NCBI GenBank assembly: GCA_018398805.1 | Contig: JAGFBZ010000857.1 | Location: 202,731-266,730 of the forward strand | Origin: Hirundichthys speculiger | Lineage: Eukaryota > Chordata > Actinopteri > Beloniformes > Exocoetidae | DNA: 64,000 nt | Reading direction: 5' to 3' | Shown here: in pieces, positions 12,161 to 22,799 of the stretch | Numbering within the stretch: position 1 is the stretch's first letter | How the letters are laid out: each line of letters starts with the position of its first letter | Program-made: the position numbers and the translations under genes | Notes under the pieces: generated by a model | What the model was told of the DNA's origin: nothing | The model's input: the letters and a program-made list of their open reading frames with translations, nothing else | The model's database searches: none

Positions 12161-13400
12161 ATTTTTACAGACTGTATCAACATCTGATTTAACCCCAAAA
12201 TTGTATTTATGATCATAATTTGATGAGTTTTGATAAGTGGAAAAAAGTTACATATACCGACCAAAACTGTCATAGATAGCGTAGCATCCTCTCCAAACAC
12301 CTTGGTTCCAATTATTGTGCTTCAGAATCTGAGTCTCAGCTCTGACTCATCCCCCAGAGTTAAAAGATCACTTCAGTTGAAGCGCTAAAGTGATCCTTTG
12401 GGCACTTTCCTCCATCTGATCCCCTCAGCCCCTCTCCTGTAAGTAAACAAAACTGAGGACTGCCAAGATGTAACTCTGTAAAATCATTTCATCTGAATAC
12501 TTTGGCTCTCTCCCTGCACGCTGCCTTCCCTTTTCATCCTTATCAGATGGCCCGTGTGATGAAGCCATTTCTCATCTGGAACAATGTGGCTGCTCAGGAT
12601 GACTTTTTCATCTTGATGGTGCCATTTGAGGGAGTTTTTGAGGGCAGGAGATGATGTAGGGGACGAGACACCTGCCTGGTGGATGAGAATCAATGTCACT
12701 GATACTTGCTATGACGTAAAAATATTACACTAAATGGCAAATACTGAGAAAGAAAGAAAGAAAGAGGCTTGATTACCCTATGATTTTTTTAAGCATTAGT
12801 CACAGCACAATCTAAATATCAGATATCAAGAATGGCACAAATATAACAGCAATGTTTGTTTAAACAGTTTGTTTAAATTTAAAGAGCTACGGCAACAAAA
12901 CACATGTTTGAATCATGCTTTCAGCTAATTCACCATCTATAAACTGATACACAGCCAACAGTATTTTTGCTGTGGGTGTGTTTATGGCTCAGGTATAGGA
13001 GCAGTCTCAATCTTCGCCTCTACAACTGAAAGTGTCTGTGGGAAGTCACTCAATCTCCACCCTGGTCCCACATAACAAACACTTTATCTGCTGATGTCAA
13101 TCTGAAGGCATTTGATCGAAAGTAGTTGATGGTGCTGTAAGACTATCCGTCATCCAGGTCTCAAGTGCTTGAATCAAGGGAACAAGACTTCTTTTTTTAC
13201 TCTTGAAGACATTTCACCATCCAACCAGAAGGTTTTTTTTTTTTTAAATTCAAACTGACTGGTGGGGAGTTTCCAATATATAAATTGTTGTGGTTCAGTG
13301 TCAGTCGTTCATCTGGCTTTGTTTACATTATTCAAGGTGTGAATGCTTGTGAAACCATCTGGGTAGGAGATTCAAGGTTGCATTGAAGGAGTTTGATTGG
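12161..13400. other. Unassigned sequence
   Basis: No supported gene. A short GAAA run lies at about 12742-12765. The small minus-strand frames near 12.1-12.7 kb show no domain. Confidence 0.4.
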
Positions 13401-13422
13401 TGAAATCAAACACCTCTTCAAC

Positions 13423-13733
13423 CAGGGGTGTGGAAAAAAAATCGATTTGGCAATATATCGTGATTTTCGGCCGCCCAATATAATATAGATTGTTCTATAT
13501 ATATAATAAATAGGTTGTTTTGAAGCAAATATTTTTGACTCAATTTGTCCTCTGAATGATCAATATCATCTGATGAACATATACAGCAACTTGATTTTTC
13601 ATCTCTACTTTTAATTTTGATATTAACTGGGTAGAATATCGCAATATATAGTGATATCGCGATAATGTTGTATCATGACCCAAGTATCATGATACATATC
13701 GTATTGCGAGGTCCTTGCCAATACTCACCCCTA
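13423..13733. mobile_element. hAT MITE, family 'GGGGTGTG', copy 1
   Basis: 311 bp, ends CAGGGGTGTGG and CACCCCTA, flanked by tcttcaac (13415-13422) and tcctcaac (13734-13741), a 7/8 match. The interior is rich in atatcg units. It is closely similar throughout to the copy at 16730-17053. Confidence 0.88.
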
Positions 13734-13759
13734 TCCTCAACAGTTCTGGGTGGAATTTA

Positions 13760-13850
13760 AGTTGCAGTTCCTTAACTGGTCACTGGGGGTTGGCTCCAAA
13801 AGTGAGCAAATCTCCACTGATTCCCATGTTAACCCTTCTGACCTCTAGAT
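13760..13850 (-). repeat. Unnamed dispersed repeat, copy 1
   Basis: The reverse complement ('ttaacatgggaatcagtgg', 'agatttgctcacttttgg', 'agtgaccagttaaggaact') matches 29.30-29.38 kb on the plus strand. No termini were found. Confidence 0.55.
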
Positions 13851-14144
13851 TTTACATCTATTAGTGTACAGGGGGTAATCTTTTTCTGTACCACACAACA
13901 GGAGAAAATGATATGCAGCTACAAATGTAGGCTATTTATAATCAGGGGCATGGTTTTTTGATTGTAGGCTGACATAGCCAACGCCTAGCTGTCATCACTT
14001 TCGCTACTTGATGCTAATCATCATATTGATTTCAGCGCCATTCATACCAGAAATCCTATAAATGTTTCTGAGCTGAAGCAGTTCTGTAAAGGGGGATGGT
14101 CAAAAAGGGGTTTGACCAACTATTAACTCCAAGGATTCAATTAC
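13851..14144. other. Unassigned sequence
   Basis: No gene or clear element boundary is visible. Confidence 0.4.
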
Positions 14145-14548
14145 AGTGGGTAATTATATATTTTTAAAGATGCTATTATTATGAAACCTCCACCAGATGT
14201 TGGCAACATCTCATGCAATCCACACATGCAAGGAAATCAAACCATAGATATCCATAAATTAAAATATGTGTAACAATGTGAAATGACACAGGGAAAAAGT
14301 ATTGATCACATGAAGAAAGGGAGGTGCAAAAAAGCATGGAAAGCCAAGACATCAGCTGAAGCTAGTCATTAATTAGTGACCCATAAACTGACCTATGAAG
14401 ATCTCTGACAGAGGAGTGAAAAGAATAATCAGAAGAGCTGTTCACGAGTCAAGGACCACTCGTGGAGAGCTTCACTAAGACCTGGAATTAGCAAGTTCAA
14501 TTGGTTTAAAGAAAACAATATGTAATACGCTCAACCGCCACGGCTGGA
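14145..14548 (+). pseudogene. Tc1-like transposon 5' fragment (transposase DNA-binding domain)
   Basis: The frame ISDRGVKRIIRRAVHESRTT (about 14400-14461), followed by RGELH, a stop, then DLELASSIGLKKTICNTLNR, corresponds to the paired-like helix-turn-helix domain of Tc1 transposases. The upstream UTR-like sequence ('aagaaagggaggtgcaaaaa') fits the same family. The DDE catalytic domain and both terminal repeats are missing. Confidence 0.72.
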
Positions 14549-15052
14549 TGCAACCTTGATCCTGGATCATCAATCCGGACTTCTACAGACTCCACAACGC
14601 CATCGATCGCTTCCGGAGTGATCCACTTGAGAGGCTTTTGTGTCTGGGCAGAGCTTAGTTTAATGTTCCTGTGTGTTGCATATGCTTAGAACCGGACCGT
14701 CGGTCCCATCGTAACTTCATATGTTTTTATTGCGTAAAGCAACTCCACTCTCCGTTTCTCAGTTCAAAATCAGAGCAGCTCGGTGAAGTGGCTTCATATC
14801 TGTGGGAAAACGACAGAGTTGCTGTTGCTAATCGCGAGGAAATATTTTAGCTTTGATGATTTTACTCTGGTTTGTCTTTCCTTTTTCTTACTAACCACTA
14901 TCGTGAGGAGGTTACCACGCGACCTCGTCGGCCATCTTGTAGCACCTTATCGCGTGAGTCAGCGGCCATCTTGGTAAGGGACGAGATTACCACGTGACCT
15001 CGTCCGCCATCTTGGGAGCCTTCTCACACTACTAAGCCATCTTAGTTTATCA
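14549..15052. other. Unassigned GC-richer block with repeated CCATCTT motifs
   Basis: Four CCATCTT motifs occur at 14932, 14966, 15007 and 15037, three inside a repeated 'gacctcgtcsgccatcttg' context. No gene is recognised. It could be part of a retrotransposon 5' UTR. Confidence 0.4.
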
Positions 15053-15092
15053 GACACACACGCACATGCACACCCACACACACACACACACA
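15053..15092. repeat. (CA)n microsatellite
   Basis: Imperfect CA run. Confidence 0.85.
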
Positions 15093-15099
15093 TCCATAG

Positions 15100-15584
15100 T
15101 TCCCCAGTATACATGCATATATATTGACACTCTTTTCCACTGAATGTTTTATTTGCTTATGTTAGTCTAGTTGTCTTTTAGTTAGTAGATATCAGGATCT
15201 TGATTCAAGTGTTTGTTTAGTTATTACACTTTGAGACTGATTGTGCCGTTTAGACTTGGTTTCCTGATTTATCAGGTGGAGCCCCATTTCAATTTATTAA
15301 CTTTTTCAATACCTTTCTGGTTATTAACAGCTGTCTCTTAAGACAGTTGATAATAACCCCCTTTATAACTAAACGAGCACATTATATGCACAACATAATT
15401 GGTGCACCGTTAGAGGCTTTAAGAGACCAGTTATGTTGAGCACCTTATAGGCACAACAGCAAAGACTGGTCACAGTGACCATAACTGTCTAAACTGTCAC
15501 ACTTTATGCTCCGTTTCACCCTATCAAAAAGAAAAAAAAAATCAACTCACTTCAGTTCATCTTACTGAAAGAAATGAAACATGT

Positions 15585-15585
<1 letters not shown>
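15100..15585. other. Unassigned sequence
   Basis: AT-rich with no recognised gene or element. Confidence 0.4.

Positions 15586-15586
<1 letters not shown>

Positions 15587-15636
<50 letters not shown>
15587..15636. repeat. (GA)n microsatellite
   Basis: A perfect dinucleotide run of about 25 units. Confidence 0.95.
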
Positions 15637-15638
<2 letters not shown>

Positions 15639-15639
15639 A

Positions 15640-16190
15640 CATGGTCCATGATGTTACACAAGAGTCTCGGATGAGCGTCGTGTTTCTGGATCTATAGCCC
15701 AACTGAATTTTCTTTTTTGCTGCCACATTTCTTCATATGATTATGCCTCAGATTTGCATAAAATGATTTGAGGTGTTGAGATCATTTTACAGGAAATGCT
15801 GAAAACTGTGTTTCCGGTCATAGCAGGAGTTGTGGCCATTCATGAGCCAACAGCTCTGTCCATCCACAAGGCTCCACAACTTTAACAGATCAGAAAACAC
15901 TTAAACTTAATGTGCTCATTTACAGAATGAGCCTTTGCTTGTTAATTTTGGACTTTGTTGTTCTGAAATAATTAGAGGTTTATGGAGTAAGATGGTTGAA
16001 AATCAGCATAATAGGGCTACTTTAACGGCTAACTGATATTCTTAGTGGAACATTTAGATAAACCTACTTTCTTTCCATCAACGTCAAAGGTTGATGGTGA
16101 ATAGAATACAACTATTATTTCTAATGAATTTATTTTATACTATATACACCTGAAATGTGTTCTACAGCCCTCAGATAATAAAAAACACAA
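15640..16190. other. Unassigned sequence
   Basis: No supported feature is visible. Confidence 0.4.
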
Positions 16191-16199
16191 GGAACACTT

Positions 16200-16625
16200 T
16201 AAAGTTTGAGCTTTCAGAGTCTGTACTGGTCTGTTGTGGTGAAGAGAGAGTCGAGCCAAAGGGCAGGAGTTTGCGTTTACCGCTTGATCGTTGTTCCTAC
16301 CCTCACCTGTGGTCACGAACCGGGGGCAGTGACCAAGACAGAGAGATCTGGAATACAAGCAGCTGAAATTAGTTTCCTCCACGTGGAGGTCGGACTCTGG
16401 TTCAGTCGCCCTGGAGAGACTTTGAGTAGAGTCTTCGCTCCTCCACATCGAGAGGAGCCAAATGAGGTGGTTCAGGCACCTGGCTAGGATGACTCCAGGT
16501 CACCCCCCCGGGGTCGTGCTTTGGGCACGTCCAACCGGGAGAAGGCCTCGAGGCAGACCCAGGACACGCTGGAGGTAAAATATTTCTTAGCTGGCTTGGG
16601 GACGCTTTGCTGTATAGAGGGTGTG
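16200..16625 (+). pseudogene. RTE/Rex3-type LINE 3' end
   Basis: The conserved C-terminal tail LHIERSQ-like is recognisable as 'ctccacatcgagaggagcc', then 'gaggtggttcaggcacctgg', then 'gggcacgtccaaccgggag' and 'aggcagacccaggacacg'. These features mark the end of ORF2 in fish RTE-clade (Rex3-like) elements. Frameshifts are present. A related 3' end lies at 38.2 kb. Confidence 0.75.
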
Positions 16626-16687
16626 ACGTCAATCAGTGAGGTAAAAAAGGGTTGTACGATATTTTATACGATTTAAACTTCTGGTTT

Positions 16688-16721
16688 CATCCATCCATCC
16701 ATCCATCCATCCATCCATCCA
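16688..16721. repeat. (ATCC)n microsatellite
   Basis: A run of about eight units directly beside a hAT target duplication. It may be all that is left of the ATCC-tailed retroposon described at 29.4 kb. Confidence 0.9.
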
Positions 16722-16729
16722 TCTAGTAT

Positions 16730-17053
16730 TAGGGGTGTGAGAAAAAAAAAATCAATTTTACAATATATCGCGATTTTCATCTGCCCAATATATCGATTTT
16801 TCAGCTCCTAATATCGATTTTTTCAAAAACACTATTAATAAACAATAAATAGGTTGTTTTGAAACAAATACTTTTGACTCAATTTGTCATCTGAATGATT
16901 AATATCATCTGATGAACATATACAGCAACTTGATTTTTCATCTCTACTTTAAATTTTGATATTAACTGGGTAGAATATCGTGATAATATCGCATCCTGAC
17001 CAAGTATCACGATACATATCGTATTGCGAGGTCCTTGCCAATACTCAACCCTA
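16730..17053. mobile_element. hAT MITE, family 'GGGGTGTG', copy 2
   Basis: 324 bp, ends TAGGGGTGTGAG and CTCAACCCTA, with a perfect 8-bp target duplication tctagtat (16722-16729 and 17054-17061). It is highly similar to the copy at 13423. Confidence 0.92.
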
Positions 17054-17061
17054 TCTAGTAT

Positions 17062-17985
17062 ATATTTTCAGGGAGAACCAGACTTAGATTCAAACAGTCT
17101 GTGCAACTATTAAATATCAAATCTCTCATGGGAGACATGTCAGTAAATCCTACTTTTGGTGCCAGCAGCCTGACAGGCCTGTCTGAGGATTTGTTTCTGC
17201 TTTGGAGTGTATATTTATGGAGACGAGACACTGGGACGCAGCAGTATGAGGGAGAGGTAGATCACAGTCGTTTAAGATCTTGGTGTTTTTATTAGAAACA
17301 TGATGCGTCATCACGGGACTCCCACGGCCTGTGGCATCATCTCAAGGAACGACTGGTAGCCAGAGCTTAAGATGGCGTTATAAAGGCTCCCACAAAGTAA
17401 AGTACCTGATAAAAACTCAAACGTTTTTATCAAGACGTGTCCCCAACAGTGCAGAAAGGATCTTTATTTTTTCTGTGTTTGCAGCTGCTTTCCACATTAG
17501 GCACAAGTTCATACAATCAGCCACCCTTTGCATCTTCTCTTTTTATACTCTGCAACCACCAAGTCACCCGTCTGCAGCTGTGATGAAGACAGAGCTTCCT
17601 GCTGAAGAAGCGGTCAGCAGCAGCACTTAAGCGATGCGCATCAGAGGAGCGGGATACAGTTATGTCCACACCCTTGAGCAGAAGGACAATTACGAGGCGA
17701 GAAAACCGAGGATTGCTCCCATGGGAGGGCGAGACAGGGATCAAGGGCGTTTTCATTATTTGTGATTATTCTTCCTTGTGTCCACAGGACTGCTCGTGGA
17801 GTTGATAAGACAGGGCTGGAAAAACAAAAGACGGCTTTAAAGCTGCTTCTCACGAGCCCTGAAAGAAATCGTTACCGTGTGAGGAACTAATTTCTTTTCA
17901 GTGCCATTGGGTCAGGTCTTCAACCTTTCAAGGATTTAGGTGGATTACGGCCACCCTTAGCACCATTTCTGTCTGACTACAGTGT
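17062..17985. other. Unassigned sequence
   Basis: Several overlapping short frames on both strands, none with a recognisable domain. Confidence 0.4.
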
Positions 17986-18029
17986 TTCTAGTGTGTCGAG
18001 TGTGAATAATTGGATGCCTTTCTTCTTCT

Positions 18030-18110
18030 GTACTGCAAAACTAATGGACTTGGTCTTATTTGTGCCAGAGTCTGCCACAAATAAAGGAACCTGAACCTGA
18101 AACAGCAGCT
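18030..18110 (+). repeat. Possible LINE 3' tail
   Basis: The string 'aataaaggaacctgaacctg' resembles the 3' terminus of CR1/Rex1-like fish LINEs with short tandem tails. No upstream coding sequence was identified. Confidence 0.35.
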
Positions 18111-18114
18111 AACC

Positions 18115-18137
18115 ATAGATAGATAGATAGATAGATA
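18115..18137. repeat. (GATA)n microsatellite
   Basis: Short GATA run. Its last TA forms the insertion site of the following element, and a GATA/TAGC run resumes after it at 19218. Confidence 0.85.
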
Positions 18138-19216
18138 CCGTATTGGCCCGAATACAGGGCGGTATTTTATTCTAGAAATCATATTCTCTAAAATGTGGGT
18201 CATCTTATAATCAAGGTCTAGAGCAGCCATTCCCAAACTTCAGAATACCAAGGCCCAATTTGAAATGTGAAAAGTCTCTGTGGCCCACCCAAACCTTTAA
18301 TCACAACTGTGATCAACATACAAGAGTAGAAGCTACGTTCTGATATCAGCGTAAGGGGTCAACAAATATGGTGACACTTTTTTTTTGAGACTATTAAAAT
18401 AAGATGACAGTAGAATAATGCTCAACTGGTTTGTTTTATTACGTCTAAATATTTTTCAAATCAAGCCATAAATACTTTACAGTAATTCGAAGCATATTTT
18501 AAAAAAAAATTGAGGATTTAAAACATTTGTTTATTTTTATTGACCGCTCAAGGCCCACCTGCAGTACCACGACAGCCCACCAGGGGGCCGCGGCCCACAC
18601 TTTGGGAATCACTGGTCTAGACTTTTCTGTTATCGTTACACATCTGCGCCACTAGATGGAGCCACACCAAAGTAACCAGTAAGAATGGAGCATCGCAGTG
18701 AACACGTGGATCAGATCTGATGATAAACGGAGGAACCAGGTGACCAACTCAAAGAGGTTTGAAAGTTTTGTTGCAGTCCAGAATTTGTTTTTTACAGACT
18801 GAATTATTATTGTTGTTCTTGAAACCGAATATAACTCGACTGATGGTTCTGCAGTTATTGACATCATTAATGCAGTTATTGAACTACATAGTTGTTGCTG
18901 ATTCACTGAGTCATAGTCTCAGATTTTAAGAGAATAAAGTCTATTAAATACCTTGATCTTAAATAACATGAAACCTGACACGTTCCTTACCTTAAGTATG
19001 GTACCATACTTTCTAAAAAAGATAAAATCATTAAAATGTTTAACAATACAGCAGGATGTTATCGCTATGTGAGTTTTTTATATAGTAAATGTACAATAAA
19101 AAGTTATTTTATGAATAACTTTATTGTTTTTATCATATTTTTATTTTCCCAAAATTATATTTGAAAAATAGATGTCGTTTTATAATTAGAGTCATCCTAT
19201 ATTCAGGACAATACAG
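18138..19216. mobile_element. Tigger-like (Tc1/mariner superfamily) non-autonomous element
   Basis: The ends CCGTATTGGCCCGAATA and (reverse complement of the right end) CTGTATTGTCCTGAATA form an inverted repeat bounded by TA on both sides (18136-18137, 19217-19218). It sits inside a GATA repeat. The interior carries a nested hAT MITE (18224-18614) and a block shared with the hAT element at 11.3 kb. No transposase remains. Confidence 0.78.
18224..18614. mobile_element. hAT MITE nested in the Tigger-like element
   Basis: 391 bp with ends CAGCCATTCCCAAAC and (reverse complement) CAGTGATTCCCAAAG. Target duplication gtctagag (18216-18223) and gtctagac (18615-18622), 7/8. It belongs to the broad 'CAGTGGTTCYCAA' class seen again near 49.3, 52.9 and 54.5 kb. 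Confidence 0.9.
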
Positions 19217-19217
19217 T

Positions 19218-19266
19218 AGCTAACTAGCTAGCTAGATAGCTAGCTAGCTAGATAGATAGATAGATA
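19218..19266. repeat. TAGC/GATA simple repeat
   Basis: Mixed TAGC and GATA units directly after the Tigger-like element. Confidence 0.8.
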
Positions 19267-20030
19267 TGGGATATGTAGTCATGAGCAAAAGTTAGCATCC
19301 CTCTTTTTTCAGTTAATTTTTTTTCTTTATGTAAATACTTGATAAAAATATTCCACAGTCAATGACCACCATTCTTTGGTAAGCTTGTTTTCTCCTGTTT
19401 AGGTGTTGATGGTGGTTCATGTCTGAGTTTTCTGAATGCCATTTCTATTTCATTCAGCTGATTTCTTCCATTTAGCTCACAGCCACTGACTCCTGTTTCT
19501 GCCTATGTTTCCATCCCATTTTACTGCACTTTCGATTTTAAGGCGTGTTGCTTTGAGCTTCACATCCTGACACTTTTGACATCTTCCTCGGTCTTCCTTT
19601 ATGCTTTCCTTTTACAACCTTACCATTTTGTTTGCACTTTTCAAATTTCTAGATACTGAGAGAGACCAACATCTTTTTCCATGCTCCATGCTGAATTACA
19701 GACATGACAGAGTTATATAACATATTTTTTGGCAGACTGGTCTTTTGTTGGGGCCTTGTTTCCTGTCAATCAGCCTGGTGCAGCACCTTGTTCAGCTCTG
19801 CAAGCACTATTTTTTTTCACTGCACACTCATTTGCATATATAGACTTGTGCAGGTATTCGTTGACATGGTGATTTCATAATTGCTTTTTCCTATTTGAGA
19901 GATTCTACAGTTTTGTTTTCCTCAACTTGAATCGTTAAAAGTACCATTTAATTACTGGAATTTCATTGAGATTTTTTTTTCAGGCATGTTTTACACAACC
20001 CAAAGGTATATTGCACAGTATTTTGTGGAA

Positions 20031-20253
20031 CAGGGGTGGGCAACTCCAGTCCTTGAGGGCCTCTGTCCTGCAAGTCTTAGGTGTTTCCCTGCTTCAGCAC
20101 ACCTGATTCAAATGAATGGGTCGTTAATGGTCCTGTGCAGACCCTGATGACAAGCTGGTGGTGATCCATTCATTAGCATCAGGTGTGTTGTGGCAAGAAA
20201 ACATCTAAGACATGCAGACAGCTGCCCTCAAGGACTGGGATTGCCCACCCCTG
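20031..20253. mobile_element. Short palindromic hAT MITE (CAGGGGTGGGCAA ends)
   Basis: 223 bp with near-perfect inverted arms: CAGGGGTGGGCAACTCCAGT on the left, pairing with a right end of ACTGGGATTGCCCACCCCTG. Target duplication ttgtggaa (20023-20030) and ttgtagaa (20254-20261), 7/8. The whole element could fold into one long hairpin. Confidence 0.92.
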
Positions 20254-20354
20254 TTGTAGAACCTTCAGCAACAATAATCTGAAGTTTCTCTATGTTGTCA
20301 GTCTTTAACACCTTTGATGAGATTTGCCCCACTCTGTTATGCAATATTTTGCTT

Positions 20355-20512
20355 CTATCTATCCACCCACCCATCCATCCATCCATCCATCCATTATCTA
20401 TGCCTGTTAAATCCTCTGCAGGGTCACAGGGATCTGCTGGAGTCTATCCCGGCTCTTTTCAGGTGAAAGGCAGGGGTCCACCCTGGACAGGTTGCCAGTC
20501 CATTGCAGGACC
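20355..20512. repeat. ATCC-tailed retroposon, partial copy
   Basis: An (ATCC)n run at 20360-20394, followed by 'cctctgcagggtcacaggg', 'gtctatcccggctc' and 'ttgccagtccattgcaggac', matches the tail half of the 29.4 kb copy. Confidence 0.75.
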
Positions 20513-20846
20513 AATATTTTGCCTATTAAGCTTATTCAGGGGAGTTATTTCTCTAACCCTAACCCTAACCCTGTCTCAGCCGTTTTGTTGTAGATTTGGA
20601 TCATTGTCCTGTTGCCCATGACCCAATTTTAGTCAAACGTTGTCTGTTGGGGAAATGACCAGACATATTCCCCAAAAATAACATTGAGGCCCACTGTTGG
20701 TTGAAAATTGCATCAGGTCACAGTGACCTGTTTTCTCAGTATCTAACGTAGAAATCTATGTGGGACATCAGTCAGGCGCCATGGCGAGGGTTTGTCTGAG
20801 GCTGGCTGAGGAGAATATAGGCTCAAGGCTCAAATATACCGATAAC

Positions 20847-21262
20847 TAGGGCTGTAGCGATACACTAATCTCACAATACGATACGATACATGGTATTCGG
20901 CTCACGATACGATATATATCGATATTTATCTTACAATACATTTACATCATTTTCCAAAAGATTTTGATGGGACAAAGGGATTTTGGTGACATCTTGTGAG
21001 TGTTCCAAAGACTTTGAATTGATTGAACTGAAATATGGCTGACAGGCAACTTGCAAATGCTGGACAAAATGAATAAAAGATTTGTTGAGAAAAATAGTTT
21101 CATTTATTTAAACAGTGCAAATTGTTGCTCGCAAGCTTTTAAAGGTGGGACACGGGGGTTTTGAAAGAAGCTTAGAATATCGATACCTGCAGCCGAAAAA
21201 TCGATACTCGATATAAAATATCGATATATATATCGCAGAATCGATAAAATCGCTCAGCTCTA
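20847..21262. mobile_element. hAT MITE, family 'GTAGCGATACA', copy 1
   Basis: 416 bp, left end TAGGGCTGTAGCGATACA, right end (reverse complement) TAGAGCTGAGCGATTTTAT. Flanks ccgataac (20839-20846) and ctgataac (21263-21270) agree at 7/8. The other copy, in reverse, is at 33930-34348. Confidence 0.9.
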
Positions 21263-21483
21263 CTGATAACGAGTGGTTAAAAATGACTGCGTGTCCTTGG
21301 CTTCTTGTCTTGTACGCTGCTGTGAGTGCCTGACCATCTCTGCTGTATACAATGGAGATTAAATTTTACTTGCGCCTCTGTCCGATTGTCCAGTCAAGTT
21401 GTTTAAGTTTTGTACAATTGCCTCACCAGAACTCACTAATAATTGATAAACTATTATACCTTAATAGTGAAAACTTAAACAAC

Positions 21484-21918
21484 ACTTTTGGCGACTCTGG
21501 GTGGGCCCTTCGCAGAGGGACTCTGTTCAAGGCCAGGGGGCCAGAGACCACTTGAGAGCTGTTTCAGGAACACTAAACTCTTTCCACGGTGGTGGCCGGT
21601 GAGCAGAACGAGCACTGTTCCTGGTGTGATGGAGGCTCGCAGCTTCCTCTTGTGCTGGCTGAAAGGCTTCTTCTTTCTTCGGTTTCGGGGAACATCCTCT
21701 GTCGGGTAGTAGCGGGGCATCTCGTCCATTCTTGTCTCCTCCTACAGTTTTAACAACATGTGGCCTGGGGTTTCACCTTAATCTTTTTCTCCATCTTTGT
21801 CTCTCTGGTCTTGGTCTTCCTCTTGTACATGGCCCGGCGGGCGTACATGGCAGAACGGGGGTACGCCCTGGGCCAGAACCAGACTCCGGCTCCCGTGCTT
21901 CTTCTTGTCTCCCTCTGC
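21484..21918 (-). pseudogene. rpl6: Ribosomal protein L6 processed pseudogene, 3'-truncated
   Basis: Read on the minus strand from about 21914, the sequence begins MAEGDKKKHGSRSLVLA. After a frameshift it continues with MYARRAMYKRKTKT and KMEKKIKVKPQATCC, then after another with [32 protein letters not shown] and LKQLSSGL, and finally in a third register [14 protein letters not shown]. This order is that of eukaryotic ribosomal protein L6, a 60S subunit component. The pieces are contiguous without introns, so it looks like a retrocopy rather than the gene. It stops about halfway through the protein near 21484. Several frameshifts exclude function. No poly(A) tail is seen, because the 3' half is gone. 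Confidence 0.85.
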
Positions 21919-21989
21919 CATCTTTGCATAGTCTTCTAGACACTAGAATCCCTTCAATACAGAGAGTTCATGATTCATGTTCATAGACT

Positions 21990-22150
21990 CAGTAGGTGTG
22001 GGTGTTGACTCGGTGCTGATTGGGTATCTTGGAAGCAGGAGATGACGTTCGGTCCACTTCTTATCCCTTTAAACTTTGAATCTCTTGTTCTTCTTTTGCC
22101 ACCATTGTTCTGTATACAGACATAGCAAACAAAAACACAATATTAATCTC
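21990..22150. other. Unassigned sequence
   Basis: Nothing recognised. Confidence 0.35.
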
Positions 22151-22155
22151 AGCTC

Positions 22156-22318
22156 CGTCACTCTACAAGGGGACGCAACAGCTGCAAGGCCCGCGGACGA
22201 GTCCGGCCCTACAGTACAGTTTTATCCCGGACCCCTGGTCATGGAAACGTTGCTGAAGAGGACACAGCTGGGGTCCGACACCGAAATGCAGACAACAGCG
22301 GAGGGAATCAAGCTAAAG
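22156..22318 (+). other. Exon-like open stretch, unidentified
   Basis: A GC-richer open stretch lies between a possible acceptor (ctcag at about 22151-22155) and a possible donor (AAG then gtcggc at about 22318). It reads TLLKRTQLGSDTEMQTTAEG-like sequence in one frame (22076-22348 is open). No family was recognised. It could equally be a chance frame. Confidence 0.22.
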
Positions 22319-22354
22319 GTCGGCTTAGTTAAACTTTCCACTTCCTAACGTCAA

Positions 22355-22790
22355 CTTTTCCAGGTCCTGTGACTGCAGTAGAGTAATCATCACCTCTCCA
22401 CCACGGTGCTTGACGGTGGGTATGAGGTGTTTGTGTTGATTTGCTGCATTTGATTTTTTTGTGCATTATGGCCAGAAGTCTCCAATTATACCTTTTTGCT
22501 ATCCAAAGGACATCATTCCAGAAGCCTTGTGGTTCGTTTAGATGCAACTTTGCAAACCCAAGCCTTGCTGCCATGTTCTTTTAAGATGAAGAGACGATCT
22601 CCTGGGAAGTCACTTGGAAACCTTTCAGTCCCAAACAAGCCAATTTCTTTTCTATTTGTACTGTCATTAAAGATTTGTTCGCTAACTGAAACATTCTGAA
22701 ATGTAACTCTTGGCTTTTTCCCCTGTTTTTATAATTATTGCATGACCTGAGGGTGGGGAATTTGTTATTTATCAAAGGCCTGCACATCTG
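22355..22790 (-). pseudogene. Tc1-like element fragment
   Basis: The plus-strand phrases 'caccacggtgcttgacggtg', 'gggtatgaggtgtttg' and 'ttcccaaacaagccaattt'-like text with 'gtactgtcattaaagatttg' are the reverse of a common fish Tc1-like coding region. Numerous breaks prevent a continuous transposase. A relative lies at 30.43-30.69 kb. Confidence 0.55.
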
Positions 22791-22799
22791 GATGGACTT

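Larger units (their letters stand above)
19267..20700 (-). mobile_element. Probable degenerate Tc1-like element
   Basis: Phrases such as 'agtcatgagcaaaagttagc' at the left edge, 'ccttcagcaacaataatctg' at about 20261 and 'ggatcattgtcctgttgccc' at about 20598 are typical of the non-coding parts of Tc1-like fish elements read on the minus strand. No continuous transposase could be read. It is interrupted by a MITE (20031-20253) and an ATCC repeat (20355-20512). The boundaries are uncertain. Confidence 0.4.

Noticed and set aside
15587..15636. Regular short repeats as a possible CRISPR-like array
   Set aside because: A plain GA microsatellite in eukaryotic DNA. No array with spacers occurs anywhere in the window.
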